A stretch of 64,000 nt of DNA from Atlantibacter hermannii (GCA_900635495.1 LR134136.1:2542001-2606000), one strand, 5' to 3'. Counted from the stretch's first letter, positions 35,575-47,437 are shown. Notes: generated by a model from the sequence alone, not told the origin. Numbers and translations are program-made.

Positions 35575-36285
35575 ATGAAAACCCGTCACACCTTAATGGC
35601 CCTTGCGGCACTGTTTACATTGAGCGGATGCAGCACGCCATCTCAGTTACGTTCGCAGTACGATGTGGATTGCACGGCAAAAGCGAATGGCGAGCAGAAG
35701 GCCTTTGATGCCTGCTATAACCAGTCAAAAGCGTCGATTCGCCAGCGCATGAATTTCGTTAATCCGGTTGGCGCCGCTGAACTGGCGAAGATTCTGGAAA
35801 AACTGGACGCCCAGAAAGCCGCGTTTAAACCGGCGCCCAAACCGAAACCGCTGACCGGCGAAGAGTATCAAAAGATGGTCATCGCGGAACTGGATAAGCG
35901 TTTCACGTCCGGGCAAGCCGGGGAAGCCGCCTGGTCCGGCCAGGCCTGTGAAGTGGTGATGAGCGTCAATCCGGACGGCACGGTCGATCAGATTGAAGGC
36001 ACGCCCACGGTGCCCAGCGCGCAAGCAGCCGCCGCCAGCGCCGCCATAGCCGATGCGAGTATTGATGCCGCGCTGGCCAATGCGCCGACCAGCGGTGATT
36101 CTCCACAAGCGGCGGCCACGCCGATCGCCCCACCGGAAATCCAGCAGCAAAACGGCGGCTCGTTGTGTAACGCGTTTATAACCACCGCCAAAGCCGCCGC
36201 GTTACCGAAACCGCCGCTGGCTAATGGCGAGAGCAGTTTCCCGGTGTCGTTCACCTATGAAGACAGCGCGAAGCCGCAGAGTTAA
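35575..36285 (+). CDS. lipoprotein with a TolA-like C-terminal domain
   Basis: The 236-residue precursor has a lipobox (MKTRHTLMALAALFTLSGCS; Cys19) with Ser at +2, so the outer membrane is the expected location. Residues 20-95 are helical. From about residue 97 the protein follows the TolA domain III pattern: EEYQKMVIAELDKRF, WSGQACEVVMSVNPDGTV, then SLCNAFITTAKAAALPKPP and FPVSFTYE. The two Cys of TolA-III are kept. Between the strands an Ala-rich insert of about 50 residues (AQAAAASAAIADASI) replaces a short loop. It may dock into the Tol system or be a domain decoy. A terminator follows at 36291. Confidence 0.7.
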   Translation: MKTRHTLMALAALFTLSGCSTPSQLRSQYDVDCTAKANGEQKAFDACYNQSKASIRQRMNFVNPVGAAELAKILEKLDAQKAAFKPAPKPKPLTGEEYQKMVIAELDKRFTSGQAGEAAWSGQACEVVMSVNPDGTVDQIEGTPTVPSAQAAAASAAIADASIDAALANAPTSGDSPQAAATPIAPPEIQQQNGGSLCNAFITTAKAAALPKPPLANGESSFPVSFTYEDSAKPQS

Positions 36286-36290
36286 TCAAT

Positions 36291-36320
36291 AAAAAAGGCT
36301 GCACCCTGTGCAGCCTTTTT
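36291..36320. terminator. bidirectional rho-independent terminator
   Basis: AAAAAAGGCTGCA/TGCAGCCTTTTT arms around CCCTG lie between the convergent lipoprotein and hrpA genes, whose stop codons are 5 bp and 1 bp away. Confidence 0.92.
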
Positions 36321-36321
36321 G

Positions 36322-39300
36322 TTATGCAGCGCCGACCTGCTCCATCGCCTGCAGCACCCGTTTATCGGAAATCGGATACGGCGTGCCAAGCTGTTGCGCG
36401 AAGTAACTCACCGCAGCTCTTCAATCATCCAGCGGATGGCCTGAACTTCCTCATCGTCGCGCCGCGCCGCCGGAGCTTATGCAGCCACTGCTGCCATGCC
36501 TGCTGTACAGCTTCCACTTTCAGCATCTGGGCGCGGTCGCGATGCGGATCGATCGCCAGCTTTTCCAGCCGCTTCTCGATAGCCTGTAAATAGCGCAGCG
36601 TATCGCCCAACCGCTGGTAACCGTTGCCGGTCACAAAACCGCGATACACCAGGCCGCTCATCTGGGCTTTGATATCGGACAGCCCAGCGCCATGGTCATA
36701 TCCACCCGACCCTTGAGCCGCTTATTGATGTTGAACACCGCCGTCAGGATCTGTTCAACCTGTTTCGCGATATCTACCACGGTATCGTTGAGTTCGGCGC
36801 GCACCTTCTCATGCAACTGCGTGAAGCCCTCTTCGGTCCATACCGGCCCGCCGTTTTCGCAATCAGCTTATCCACGCCGCAGGAAATGCAGTCGTCGATG
36901 AGATCCAGCCACTTTACCGTAAGGGTTAAAATACAGACCCAGCTTGGCTTTATTCGGCAGTTTTTCATGCAGATATTTTATCGGCGACGGGATATTCAGC
37001 AGCAGTAACCGCCGCACTCCGCGCCACATGGCGTTCTGCTGATCCTGCGGATTGTCGAACAGCTTAATGCCGACGCTCTCTTTTTTCATCCACCAGCGCA
37101 GGCCAGGCTTTCACCCGGTAGCCGCCGCCGTTTCTGCTCGTAATGATCCGGCAACGTGCCGAAGCTCCAGATGTGCAGGCCGCTTTGTTCTATGCCGTCA
37201 TCGGCGACGGCGGAGAGCGTTTCCTGTACCTTATCCTTCAGGCTGCCCTTCAACGCCGTCAGATCTTTGCCTTCATTGAGCTTGCGGTTTTTCTCATCCA
37301 CTACCCGGAAAGTCATTTTCAGGTGATCGGGCACCTGTTCCCACTGCCACGCTTCGCGGTCGACGGATACGCCAGTCATACGACGCAGTTCCCGTTCGAG
37401 CGACTCCAGCAAAGCTGCCCCAGCGGTTCGGCGCGGCCTAAAAACGCCTCGGCATAGTTGGGGCGCGGGAACAAAGTTACGGCGTAACGGCTTGGGCAAT
37501 GATTTGATCAGCGCGATGATCAGTTCGCGGCGCATCCCCGGCACCTGCCATTCGAACCCGGCGTCTTCCACCTGATTTAACAGCGGCAGCGGAATATGCA
37601 CCGTCACCCCGTCGGCATCGCCGCCCCGGTTCAAACTGATAACTGAGGCGCAGTTTGAGATTGCCCTGATGCCAGAAGTTCGGATAGTCCAGCTTGCTGA
37701 CTTTTTCCGCGCCCCTCTTTAATCAACATGCTCTTTTCAAAATTGAGCAGATCCGGGTTTTTCTTTACTGACTTTTTTTCCACCAGCTGTCCAAAGTGGC
37801 GCGCTGATATCACTTCATGACCGATACGTTCATCGTAAAACTCAAACAGCGGCGTCATCATCCACCAGAATGTCGCGGCGGCGGGATTTGTGTTCCAGCT
37901 CTTCCACTTCCGCACGCAGCTTCTGGTTATCGCGGAAAAAGGCGTGACGGGATTGCCAGTCGCCTTCCACCAGCGCGTGACGGATAAACAGTTCGCGACA
38001 CAACGCCGGATCGATCTGGCTGTAATTCACTTTACGCGCCGCGACGATGGGCAGCCCGTAAACGGTGACTTTTTCCGTCGCCATGACCGCGCCCTGCGCC
38101 CGTTCCCAGTGCGGCTCGCTGTAGCTGCGCTTAAGCAGGTGTTGCGCTACCGGCTCAATCCACTCGGGGTCGATTCGCGCCGCAATGCGTCCCCACAGGC
38201 GGCTGGTTTCCACCAGTTCGGCGACGATGGTCCACTTGGGCGGTTTTTTAAAGAGACCGGAACCGGGGAAAATCGAGAACCGGGCGTTACGCGCGCCGGT
38301 AAATTCCTGCTTATCAGCATCTTTCATACCGATGTGCGACAACAGCCCGGTCAGTAACGCGGTATGGATTTCACGGTATTCCGCCGGTTCGCTGTTGACC
38401 GGAATGCCCAGTTCTTTCACCACCTGGCGCAGCTGGGTATAAATATCCTGCCATTCGCGCACCCGCAGATAGTTCAGATAATCCGCACGGCACAGGCGAC
38501 GGAACTGGTTCGACGACAGTGCTTTTTGCTGCTCGCCGAGGTAATTCCACAGATTCACAAAGGCAAGGAAATCCGATTCCTTGTCATGGAAGCGGCGGTG
38601 TTTTTCGTCGGAAGCCTGCTGTTTATCCATTGGCCGCTCACGCGGGTCCTGAATCGACAGGGCGGAGGTAATAATCATCGCCTCGCGCACGCATCCCAGC
38701 CGTTGCGCCTCCAGCACCATGCGCGCCAGACGCGGGTCCACCGGCAGTTGCGACAGCTGGCGGCCAAGCGGCGTGAGTTTGTACACCGACGCCTGTTCAT
38801 CGGTGGTAATCGCGCCCAACTCTTCCAGCAAACGTACACCGTCCTGGATATTGCGCTTGTCAGGCGCTTCAACAAACGGGAAGGCGGCGATGTCGCCCAG
38901 CCCCAGCGCGGTCATCTGCAAAATAACCGACGCCAGGTTGGTGCGCAGAATCTCCGGATCGGTAAATTCCGGGCGCGACAGGAAATCGTCTTCAGAATAG
39001 AGACGGATACAGATCCCTTCCGAGACGCGGCCGCAGCGGCCTTTACGCTGATTGGCGGAGGCCTGGGAGAACGGGTTCAATCGGCAGACGCTGCACTTTG
39101 GTGCGATAGCTGTAGCGGCTGATACGCGCCTGGCCGGGATCGATAACGTATTTAATTCCCGGCACCGTCAGCGACGTTTCCGCGACGTTGGTCGCCAGTA
39201 CGATGCGCCGTCCGGTATGCGACTGGAAAATCCGGTTCTGTTCGCTGTTGGACAACCGCGCATACAGCGGCAGCACTTCGGTGTGCGGCAGATTGAGTTT

Positions 39301-40237
39301 ATTCAGGCCATCGGCGGTGTCGCGGATTTCCCGCTCGCCGCTCATAAAGATCAGGATATCGCCGGGCGCTTCGTGGCTCAGCTCATCCACCGCGTCAAAA
39401 ATCGCCTGTAGCTGGTCGCGCTCGGTATCGTCCGCGTCTTCGACAATCGGGCGATAGCGCACTTCCACCGGGTAGGTTCTCCCGGAGACTTCGATAATGG
39501 GCGCATGATTGAAATGGCGCGAAAAACGCTCCGGATCGGATGGTCGCCGAGGTGATGATCACTTTTAAATCTGGGCGGCGCGGCAGCAGCTCTTTCAGGT
39601 AGCCGAGCAGGAAATCGATATTCAGGCTGCGTTCATGCGCCTCATCGATAATCAGCGTGTCGTACTGCATCAGCAGTCGATCCTGCTGAATTTCCGCCAG
39701 CAATATCCCGTCGGTCATCAGTTTGAACCTGGGTCGCGTCGCTGACGTGATCGCTAAAGCGGACTTTATAGGCCCACAGCGCCGCCGGGTTCGGTGTTCA
39801 GCTCCTCGGCGATGCGGTTAGCCACGGTGCGCGCCGCCAGACGGCGCGGTTGGGTGGTGGGCCGATTAACCCGGTTATGCCGCGCCCGAGCTCCATACAA
39901 ATTTTTGGCAGCTGCGTGGTTTTCCCCGAGCCGGTTTCCCCCCGCCACGATAACCACCTGGTTATCGCGAACCGCGGCCAGGATGTCATCTTTTTTCTGG
40001 CTAACCGGGAGCGTGTCCGGATAGGTAATAGCCGGACGGGCGGCAAGGCGTAGCTGAACCTTCCCTGCCGCATCGTTAATCTGCTGCTCCAGCTCGGCAA
40101 AAATGGCCTGCAGGGCATCAGGATTTTTCACTTTTTTCGCGCCATGCAGGCGGCGCGCAAAACGCTGGCGATCTTTCAGCATCAGCGTATCAAGGCGCGC
40201 CATCAGCGCGTTTACATTCAGGTTTTTTGGTTTCCAT
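36322..40237 (-). CDS. hrpA: ATP-dependent RNA helicase HrpA (many frame breaks)
   Basis: The joined frames give about 1,300 residues matching E. coli HrpA end to end. Motifs visible after correction: [19 protein letters not shown] (motif I), [35 protein letters not shown] (DEAH), TSATI (III), [20 protein letters not shown] (V) and [18 protein letters not shown] (VI). HA2, OB-fold and DUF3418 regions follow to [11 protein letters not shown] at the stop. The ATG at 40237 begins [16 protein letters not shown] after removing one A from an A6 run. More than ten single-base shifts, mostly extra bases, break the frame, for example near 39946, 39728, 39540, 39065 and 37855. HrpA unwinds mRNA and rescues stalled or collided ribosomes. 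I regard the gene as intact in the organism. Confidence 0.93.
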
Positions 40238-40429
40238 GGTGCTTTTAGCTGTTAGGTGCCCAGGGTGAAAAGGCGTGTAATGCGATGCGGCGTAGAGTAT
40301 CACATCGCGCATTTCCACGCCTTGTTCAATAAATTTTGAACACGGGATTCGATATATTGCGCTATCACTGCAACCGGATTGTGAATAAAGTGTTTTCAAG
40401 CAAGGGGCATTCCCCCGACAATCAAATAA

Positions 40430-41049
<620 letters not shown>

Positions 41050-41076
41050 CAGCGGTTACGCTACCGTCATAACGAA

Positions 41077-41104
41077 AAAGTGGGCGCTGAGCCCACTTTT
41101 TTTA
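41077..41104 (+). terminator. rho-independent terminator of azoR
   Basis: AAAGTGGGC/GCCCACTTT stem, GCTGA loop and a long T run, about 28 bp after the stop codon. Confidence 0.92.
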
Positions 41105-41159
41105 TGCTTGTCGTGCGGAGATGTTCGAAAATGTGCGTATCGCGCTACAACGCGATGAC

Positions 41160-41489
41160 TCAGACCACTTCCCAGGGCGTTTCATCAAGCGTGATCACCA
41201 GCGCATCCCCTTCCCGACTGTAGGCCACCGTATACTGGTGCTCGTCATGCATGTTGCGGTCGCAGCAGGGCTCAAAATAGTGCGTCAGGCAACGGAAGGT
41301 AAATTGCTTATCATCGAGGCTGAGGATTTCAAACGACTCAGGCTGGTAGGCGTAACGGCGGTCGTCCGGGAATTCGGACATCACAAAACGCTCAAAAATC
41401 GCCGCATGGCGCGTGATAAGTTGGCTGAGCTGCTGTTTGTCCTGCGCATCAATGCCGTCCAGCGGCAGGCGAAAAGTATGTTGTTCCAT
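41160..41489 (-). CDS. conserved protein of unknown function
   Basis: The 109-residue protein starts MEQHTFRLPLDGIDAQDKQQ and is acidic, with a helix-rich first half and a beta-rich second half (KQFTFRCLTHYFEPCCDRNM, YTVAYSREGDALVITLDE). Adjacent cysteines with nearby His (LTHYFEPCCD) could bind metal. AGGACC precedes the ATG. I do not recognise a family. It is 78 bp downstream of ydbL on the same strand and could be the last gene of the ydbH-ynbE-ydbL transcript. Confidence 0.65.
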   Translation of the reverse strand: MEQHTFRLPLDGIDAQDKQQLSQLITRHAAIFERFVMSEFPDDRRYAYQPESFEILSLDDKQFTFRCLTHYFEPCCDRNMHDEHQYTVAYSREGDALVITLDETPWEVV

Positions 41490-41567
41490 GATGGTCCTCC
41501 ATCGGTATCAGACGTACAGCCTATCATTTCCGCCCTTTACGGGAGACTACCCGTCAGGGGTAGCTGA

Positions 41568-41888
41568 TTACCGCCGAATCCATTGGCCGTTGATTCCCCG
41601 CACATATTCCCCCGGCGCGGCGCGGTCAACCAGCTTCTGCCCGGCCATTTTCGCCACATCGTCGGCAGAAAGATGATTACGCGTGGCAAGCTGACGATAA
41701 CTCTCGGCCCTCGCCTCGTTGATTTGCTTTACCAGCGCCAGCGTCTCGCTATCCTGAGCGCGGGGCGCGATATAACCGTCCAGCGTTTCGCCGACCCGGC
41801 CCTGCTGACGCGCCTCGTCAAGCGTTAATGCCATCACCGGCTGGCACAGCATCAGCAGTCCGGCAAGTAAAGCCGCGTTGCGTTTCAT
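41568..41888 (-). CDS. ydbL: YdbL, DUF1318 periplasmic protein
   Basis: The 106-residue precursor has a signal peptide (MKRNAALLAGLLMLCQPVMA) and the DUF1318 body LTLDEARQQGRVGETLDGYI, NEARAESYRQLATRN and VDRAAPGEYVRGINGQW. In E. coli, YdbL is a periplasmic chaperone that helps assemble the YdbH-YnbE bridge for phospholipid transport. Its start overlaps the ynbE stop by 4 bases, so translation is coupled. Confidence 0.93.
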   Translation of the reverse strand: MKRNAALLAGLLMLCQPVMALTLDEARQQGRVGETLDGYIAPRAQDSETLALVKQINEARAESYRQLATRNHLSADDVAKMAGQKLVDRAAPGEYVRGINGQWIRR

Positions 41889-42091
41889 GATGCGGAGCTC
41901 CCGAAAATATCACTGCGGTTTTTAAGCAACGCTTCGACGTCTTTATCTACTTTGATGTGGATCTCATGTTCGATTTTTACATTCATATTGATGGTGATGG
42001 GCTCTTTCGGGGCGGCCACTTCTATCCGTGGGGTGCAGCCGCTGAGCACCATGATCAACAGCGCCAGGCCGCTTGCTAACATTACTTTCAT
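41885..42091 (-). CDS. ynbE: YnbE, outer-membrane lipoprotein
   Basis: The 68-residue precursor carries a lipobox (LLIMVLSGCT) and the YnbE body PRIEVAAPKEPITINMNVKI, then EHEIHIKVDKDVEALLKNRS. YnbE multimers stack on YdbH to form an intermembrane bridge to the outer membrane. Its start overlaps the ydbH stop by 4 bases and its stop overlaps ydbL by 4 bases. Confidence 0.93.
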   Translation of the reverse strand: MKVMLASGLALLIMVLSGCTPRIEVAAPKEPITINMNVKIEHEIHIKVDKDVEALLKNRSDIFGSSAS

Positions 42092-44732
42092 TGGGGTTCC
42101 TCGCAGTTATCACCGGCGGCGCAACCGCTATCCGGTAAACTGGCATGTTGTTCAAGCCACGCCTGAAGATTGTCGCCAAAGCGCAAACTACGCCACAGCG
42201 TAAAGAGATTCTCCTGATGCTGGTAGTTCAACCTGACGGTATTACTTTTGCCGTCGAGACGGCTGGTGCCCTGCAATTCGGCGCGAAGCGTAAGCACGCC
42301 AAGATTGGTTAAATTGAGCCGCGTCCAGGAGCGGGCAATCTCCATATAACGCAGCCAGTTGATCGCAGCCCCCGCAGCCATATTGTCACGGGCAAGGGCA
42401 TCCGCCATATCCTTATCCAGCCGCAGGGTCATCGGCCCCGGATTGGTAAGCCAGCCGTCGCGAATTATCCAGTCCGGATCGTTCAGCCACAGCGGCAGTG
42501 CGCCATTCACCCGGCCCGACAGGGTAAACTGTTTGGGATTGATCGCCGTAATGAGCTGGCTGGACGAGATATTATTGACCCGCAACAGGGCGGCGTCGTG
42601 TTGCGGCATACGCAGTTGTTGCATGCTGATATTGCCGCCCAGCACATCGACATTCACATTGCTCAGGATCAGCGGCTGCTGCTCACTCCAGGGATACCAC
42701 CCCTGCAGATCCGCGGTGAGATTTTGCGCCTCCACCTGATTTTTAACGCTGGCGATACGCAGGGTCACCGGTCCCCGGGTGCCCAGTTGCCAGGTGGAAT
42801 CGCTGAAGCGGAACGGCAGCACAAAATCGACGCCATTCAGCCTGTTGTCCGGCATCCAGGCGCTGCCGCCTTTGACCACGCCATGTCCACCCGCCTCGAA
42901 TCCCTGTTCGGCAGCGGCGGAAAACGCCACCTGGGCGTAGAAACGGCCCTCGCGCAGCGCCATTTTCCAGTCCGGCGGGATCAGCGGCTGGAAAACCGCC
43001 AGCGGTTGCGCGGGCCACCAGGCCTGACCGCGCAGGCGAACCCCGTCCCAGCGCCCGTTGACCTGCACCGGGCCAATCGCGTCGGCATGAAGATCGCCCG
43101 TAAACTGGAACGAGGTTGGGTCGCTGCCCTCAACGCTGAAATTCAGCCGCGACGGCGGCAGGACACTGCCGCCGGTAAAGAGGGTCTCTCCGGCGTCGAG
43201 CGTGAGCGCGCCCGTCAATGAAGGATGATCGGGATCGCGCACCCAGCGTACCGGTTTATCCATTGCCAGACGTGGCGCATTGATGCGCATTTGAGCCGTA
43301 TTGCAGTTTATCGAACCCGGTAGACAGCGTGTTCAGCACAATCATGTTATCGCGCCATTCGCCGGTGCCTTTCACATCCCAGCGCGCCTGCATGGGCGTA
43401 AAACCGCCCTTGCCCCAGTAATGCCATTGCCACAAACCGCTGTCCGGCAAAAAATCGTTCGCCTGGCCGTCGAGATGCAGTTCAAAACCGCCCATCTGAT
43501 TCTCATGGGCGCGCAGAATCGCCTGTAACCGGCCATCAACACCGGTAGACGCCACCTTAACCCCTGCCAGCGGCCAGCGAATTTCATCAATATTGAGCGC
43601 GTCGATCACCCGGCCACGGGAACGCAACAGCGCGCCGGGGGGCAAAACGGAGTTGCGGGTCGAGCAGCGGACCGCGCAACATGCCCGGCAGTACCGCATA
43701 GAAAATCATTTGATCCTGCTTGGCTTCACCGGTCAGTTGTACCGGCATCGCGCTGTCGGTGAGGCTCAGTTTGCCAGGACCAAAATTCAGTACCGCATTG
43801 CCTTTCCCGGCTGCGCCCTGCGTCACCACATTCATGCGCCCGCTGATTTGCGCGGCTTCTGGCCCCTCCCGCCAGTTATCCACATTGATGCCCAAACGGC
43901 CGCTTAACGGCATGTCCTCCACCGTCCAGTGCCAGCGCCCGTCGCTGATGGAAAGACGATCACGGCTTACAGTCCAGGGCAAATCCAGCAGCGGATCGGG
44001 ATCGTCCGGCGCGCTGATCAGCAACTGCCCGCGGTTTTCTGACCATTCCAGCTCGGCATCCGCCAGCGGCAGTGGCCCTGGCATGTGCAGCCGCGTGATC
44101 AAATGCCCCTGGGTGGGTAAGCCGTCCGGCAGCAGGCCGAGCGTCACCTCCGCCCGCCAGCGACAACGGCTGCTGACCTTCAATCGCGTTAAGCGTGAAT
44201 TCGGTAATGGTGGCGGTTTGCCCGTCAATTTGCGCGGCGAGGGAAATGGCGTCGCCGTGGTAGCGAAAGGTCTGGCGCGCTGGCGTCAGACTGGCGGTTA
44301 ACTCACCGGCAAACTGTTGCCAGGGGGCAAGCGTAAGCTGATTGATTGTCAGCCAGGTATTGGGCAGCATCGCCTGCCACTCCGCCAGGGTGCGCGGCGC
44401 GGCGGGGTTCTCTTCCCCGGCCGGGAGTTGATCAAAACAGGCGCTGTTCACTACCAGCGTATCGATGTCTAACTTCCAGCGGCTGGGATGGCTCAGCGTC
44501 GCGTTGGTCAGTTTCGCCAGTTCACACTCGCCAGCCAGATAGCTGAGATGCGGCAATACCACGGCATGACGGGTCAGCCGCGGGCGCTCTTCCAGCGCGA
44601 TTCGGGTGCCGGGCGGCAAGCCAGATCCCCACCAGCCCCGGTAGCCAGTGCGCAACCGTCAGTAGCAGTGCCAGGGGCAATAAGATCAGCAGCAGCGCAA
44701 GCGCGATTAGGGCTCGGTATTTACCCCTTCAT
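42088..44732 (-). CDS. ydbH: YdbH, AsmA-like intermembrane phospholipid transporter (several frame breaks)
   Basis: The joined frames give about 880 residues matching E. coli YdbH. The start at 44732 reads MKGKYRALIALALLLILLPL once one C is removed from C4 (44724-44727). This is the inner-membrane anchor. Further parts include LPPGTRIALEERPRL, NTWLTINQLTLAPWQQ, GKGNAVLNFGPGKLSLTDSA, WPLAGVKVASTGVDGRLQAI and the end FTLWRSLRFGDNLQAWLEQH. The body is the long beta-groove of AsmA-like proteins, which carries phospholipids to the outer membrane together with YhdP and TamB. Breaks lie near 44725, 44630, 44160, 43640 and 43290. ynbE and ydbL follow with overlapping starts. Confidence 0.93.
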
Positions 44733-44944
44733 GGGCGACGAATATCCTGATAATGCCAGAGTTATGAACGGGCTATCTGGCGCATTTTGCCATTTTTATC
44801 AGTCAGGTTGAACCCAACGTTGGTTATAAGCGTAGTTGGCCTAAAATTATTGATAAGCCTGTCTTTGATCGCGGATTTTTAAACTTTGTAAGCAATTTTG
44901 AATCATGCTAACGTGATCACAGAAAATCCACTGGAGAATGTCTT

Positions 44945-45937
44945 ATGAAACTGGCCGTATACAGCACAAAACAGTACGACAAGAAGTATCTACCAGCACG
45001 TTAACCAGGGATACGGTTACGATCTCGAATTTTATGACTTCCTGCTGACGGAAAGAACCGCCAAAACCGCGCACGGCTGCGACGGGGTATGCCTGTTCGT
45101 CAACGATGATGGCAGCCGTCCGGTGCTGGAAGAGCTTAAACGGCACGGCGTGAAGTTTATCGCGCTGCGCTGCGCCGGGTTTAACAACGTCGATCTCGAT
45201 GCGGCCAAAAGAGCTGGGCCTGCGCGTCGTGCGTGTGCCCGCCTATTCCCCGGAAGCCGTCGCCGAACATGCCATCGGCATGATGATGTGCCTGAACCGC
45301 CGCATCCACCGCGCCTATCAGCGCACCCGTGATGCTAACTTTTCTCTGGAAGGATTAACCGGCTTTACCATGCACGGCAAAACCGCGGGCGTGATTGGCA
45401 CCGGCAAAATCGGTGTGGCCACACTGCGGATCCTGAAAGGCTTCGGCATGCGCCTTCTGGCGTTTGATCCATACCCGAGCGCGGCAGCACTGGACATCGG
45501 CGTGGAATATGTCGATTTGCCGACGCTGTTTTCCCAGTCCGATGTGATCTCTCTGCCACTGCCCGCTGACGCCGGAAAACTATCACCTGTTGAATCAGGC
45601 GGCGTTTGATCAAATGAAAGACGGCGTGATGATCATTAACACCAGCCGTGGCGCGCTGATTGATTCCCAGGCGGCGATTGATGCGCTGAAAAATCAAAAA
45701 ATTGGCTCCCTGGGCATGGACGTGTATGAAAACGAACGCGATCTGTTCTTTGAAGACAAGTCCAATGACGTGATCCAGGATGATGTGTTCCGCCGCCTTT
45801 CCGCCTGCCACAACGTTCTGTTCACCGGGCATCAGGCCTTCCTGACGGAAGAAGCGCTGATCAGCATTTCCGAGACCACGCTGGATAACCTGCGCCAGCT
45901 GGAAAGCGGCGCTGAATGCCCTAACGCGCTGGTCTGA
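44945..45937 (+). CDS. ldhA: D-lactate dehydrogenase LdhA (three frame breaks)
   Basis: After correction the 330-residue sequence matches LdhA: MKLAVYSTKQYDKKYL, ALRCAGFNNVDLDAAKELGL, EAVAEHAIGMMMCLNRRIHR, the Rossmann loop AGVIGTGKIGVATLRILKGF and FTGHQAFLTEEALISIS with the catalytic His. Extra bases near 44989, in A4 at 45207-45210 and near 45556 break the frame. LdhA reduces pyruvate to D-lactate with NADH during fermentation and is active as an allosteric tetramer. Its place between ydbH and hslJ is as in E. coli. Confidence 0.95.
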
Positions 45938-46029
45938 GGCACTTTAAGACGATCCTCAATGATTACGCCGCCGTTCGGTGACACACTCAGGGCGTAATCA
46001 TTGGCGGCATAAATACTTAAGGAGGAGTA

Positions 46030-46449
46030 ATGAAGAAACTCACCTGTTTAGCACTCGGCGCAGCGCTGCTGGCCGGATGTGCGCAAACCGCCCGGCAGGG
46101 TGACGCTCCGCAGCTGGAACATCGCCGTTATGTGCTGGAAAGCGTGGACGGTAAACCGGTTATCGCGACGCAACGTCCTCTGGACATCAGTTTTGGTGAA
46201 AAACTGCACGTCTCTGGTGGCATGTGCAACCGCTTTATGGGCCAGGGCAAGCTGGACGGCAATGTGCTGAAAGTGGACGGCATGGCCTCCACCCGGATGC
46301 TGTGCGCGGAACCTGAGCTGAATCAGCTCGACATCCTTATTGGTGAGATGCTGACATCCGGCGCAACCGTCGATGTGAAATCTCAATCGCTGATCCTCAG
46401 CAATCAGCAGCACACCCTGGTCTACAAAAGCGCTGACTGGGTAAACTAG
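46030..46449 (+). CDS. hslJ: HslJ, META-domain outer-membrane lipoprotein
   Basis: The 139-residue precursor has a lipobox (LGAALLAGCA; Cys17) and a META domain: HRRYVLESVDGKPVIATQRP, DISFGEKLHVSGGMCNRFMG, TRMLCAEPELNQLD. This matches E. coli HslJ in length and order. HslJ is a heat-inducible lipoprotein linked to novobiocin resistance. AAGGAGGAG precedes the ATG. It is convergent with ydbJ, with a 4-base overlap of the stop codons. Confidence 0.93.
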   Translation: MKKLTCLALGAALLAGCAQTARQGDAPQLEHRRYVLESVDGKPVIATQRPLDISFGEKLHVSGGMCNRFMGQGKLDGNVLKVDGMASTRMLCAEPELNQLDILIGEMLTSGATVDVKSQSLILSNQQHTLVYKSADWVN

Positions 46450-46742
46450 TAACTTCCGCAGCTACCGGAGGCAAGCGCCGATTCACTACAGCGTTTGCCG
46501 TTCGGTAGTGCACACATTCCAATGACTGAACCATCCAGCTGACGCGCATTTAGCGCCGCTCCGCCAATCATTGCGCAATTTGCCTCGCCGGAGCTGGACA
46601 TCGCTGCTTTCATGCCTGGCGCCACATGCGCGGCCGTCGCCTGCTGCACTGGCTCGCTACTGCAACCGGTTAACCCCCAGGCGGATAAAAACAGTGCCGC
46701 ACACCCCCACAAAAATACCTGCACGCATGACGCTCCCCTCAT
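46446..46742 (-). CDS. ydbJ: YdbJ-like DUF333 lipoprotein
   Basis: From 46742 the product of about 98 residues has a signal with lipobox (FLSAWGLTGCS) and a DUF333 domain: GEANCAMIGGAALNARQLDG, then VIGMCALPNGKRCSESALAS. The paired Cys pattern and the LPNGKRC segment are typical. The position next to hslJ agrees with YdbJ. The function is unknown. The frame is open further upstream, but the signal sequence supports this start. Confidence 0.8.
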   Translation of the reverse strand: MRGASCVQVFLWGCAALFLSAWGLTGCSSEPVQQATAAHVAPGMKAAMSSSGEANCAMIGGAALNARQLDGSVIGMCALPNGKRCSESALASGSCGSY

Positions 46743-47181
46743 TAGTAAACAGCAAAACCTCTGCAATATAGGCGAGCGCGCGCCGTCACGTCGAGTGATG
46801 CGCCGCGACTTTCGGCGCACAGACACATTTTTTAGCACTTTTTTGCGCGAAAGGTTCGCAGCGGGGCGTTCTTACTCCCTCACAATATTTTTCATTCGCC
46901 GCGCGTCGTTTATAAAAAAAGCTACCCGACGACATCGGCAAACACTTAAATAACGCTTTATCGTAAACACCCAGTGAATGCCTGCTGTCACACGCGTACA
47001 GGAAGGATGTCACCGCTGCCCGACACGCCTGTTTTTGGGCCTTGTCAGCCAGTTTGCACCTAACTTCCACTGGTTTTATTTTGCTGGCTGAATCATAGTG
47101 AACACCGATATTGAACAGGATTTCACGGCGGAACCTTATCGGTTTGTTGGTGAGACCCTTTGCCCTGCTTAAGGAGTGATT
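46743..47181. other. interval of about 440 bp without a supported gene
   Basis: A minus-strand frame of 94 codons (46786-47070) begins with GTG, has no ribosome-binding site and resembles nothing I know. The interval holds the divergent promoters of ydbJ and the gene at 47182. Confidence 0.5.
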
Positions 47182-47412
47182 ATGAAACCCGTTGAAGAAG
47201 TTATTGATGAACTGCAGTGTCGCGCCTTAGCCTATGAAGTCATCTTTCAGTCCCTTTGCTCGCAGCTTCCTCAGGGATTCATTAATAAAGCCGCCGATAA
47301 TATTGAGCAACGGTTCCAGGCCTTTGAAGCCAGTACACAATCTGACGCAGGGAAAGCCAAACTCGAAGCGGCGAAAGCTGTCGCCTCGCGGATCCTCGGA
47401 ACAAAGATTTAA
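47182..47412 (+). CDS. small helical protein of unknown function
   Basis: AAGGAG five bases before the ATG at 47182 sets the start. The 76-residue protein (MKPVEEVIDELQCRALAYEV, then NKAADNIEQRFQAFEAS) is almost entirely helical and charged, with two Cys in the first 30 residues. A strong terminator follows at 47438, so it is a monocistronic unit. I do not recognise its family; it lies between ydbJ and ydbK. Confidence 0.7.
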   Translation: MKPVEEVIDELQCRALAYEVIFQSLCSQLPQGFINKAADNIEQRFQAFEASTQSDAGKAKLEAAKAVASRILGTKI

Positions 47413-47437
47413 CGCCCTCCGCGCATCAATGCTGCAA

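Noticed and set aside
36425..40203. Series of separate genes in the hrpA region
   Set aside because: All minus-strand pieces align in order to one HrpA protein and join when single bases are corrected, so they are one gene.
42359..44301. Long plus-strand frames opposite ydbH
   Set aside because: They are high-GC shadows of the ydbH codons, with no start signals and no family resemblance.
46786..47070. 94-codon minus-strand frame between ydbJ and the gene at 47182
   Set aside because: It starts with GTG, lacks a ribosome-binding site, overlaps the ydbJ promoter region and resembles no family.
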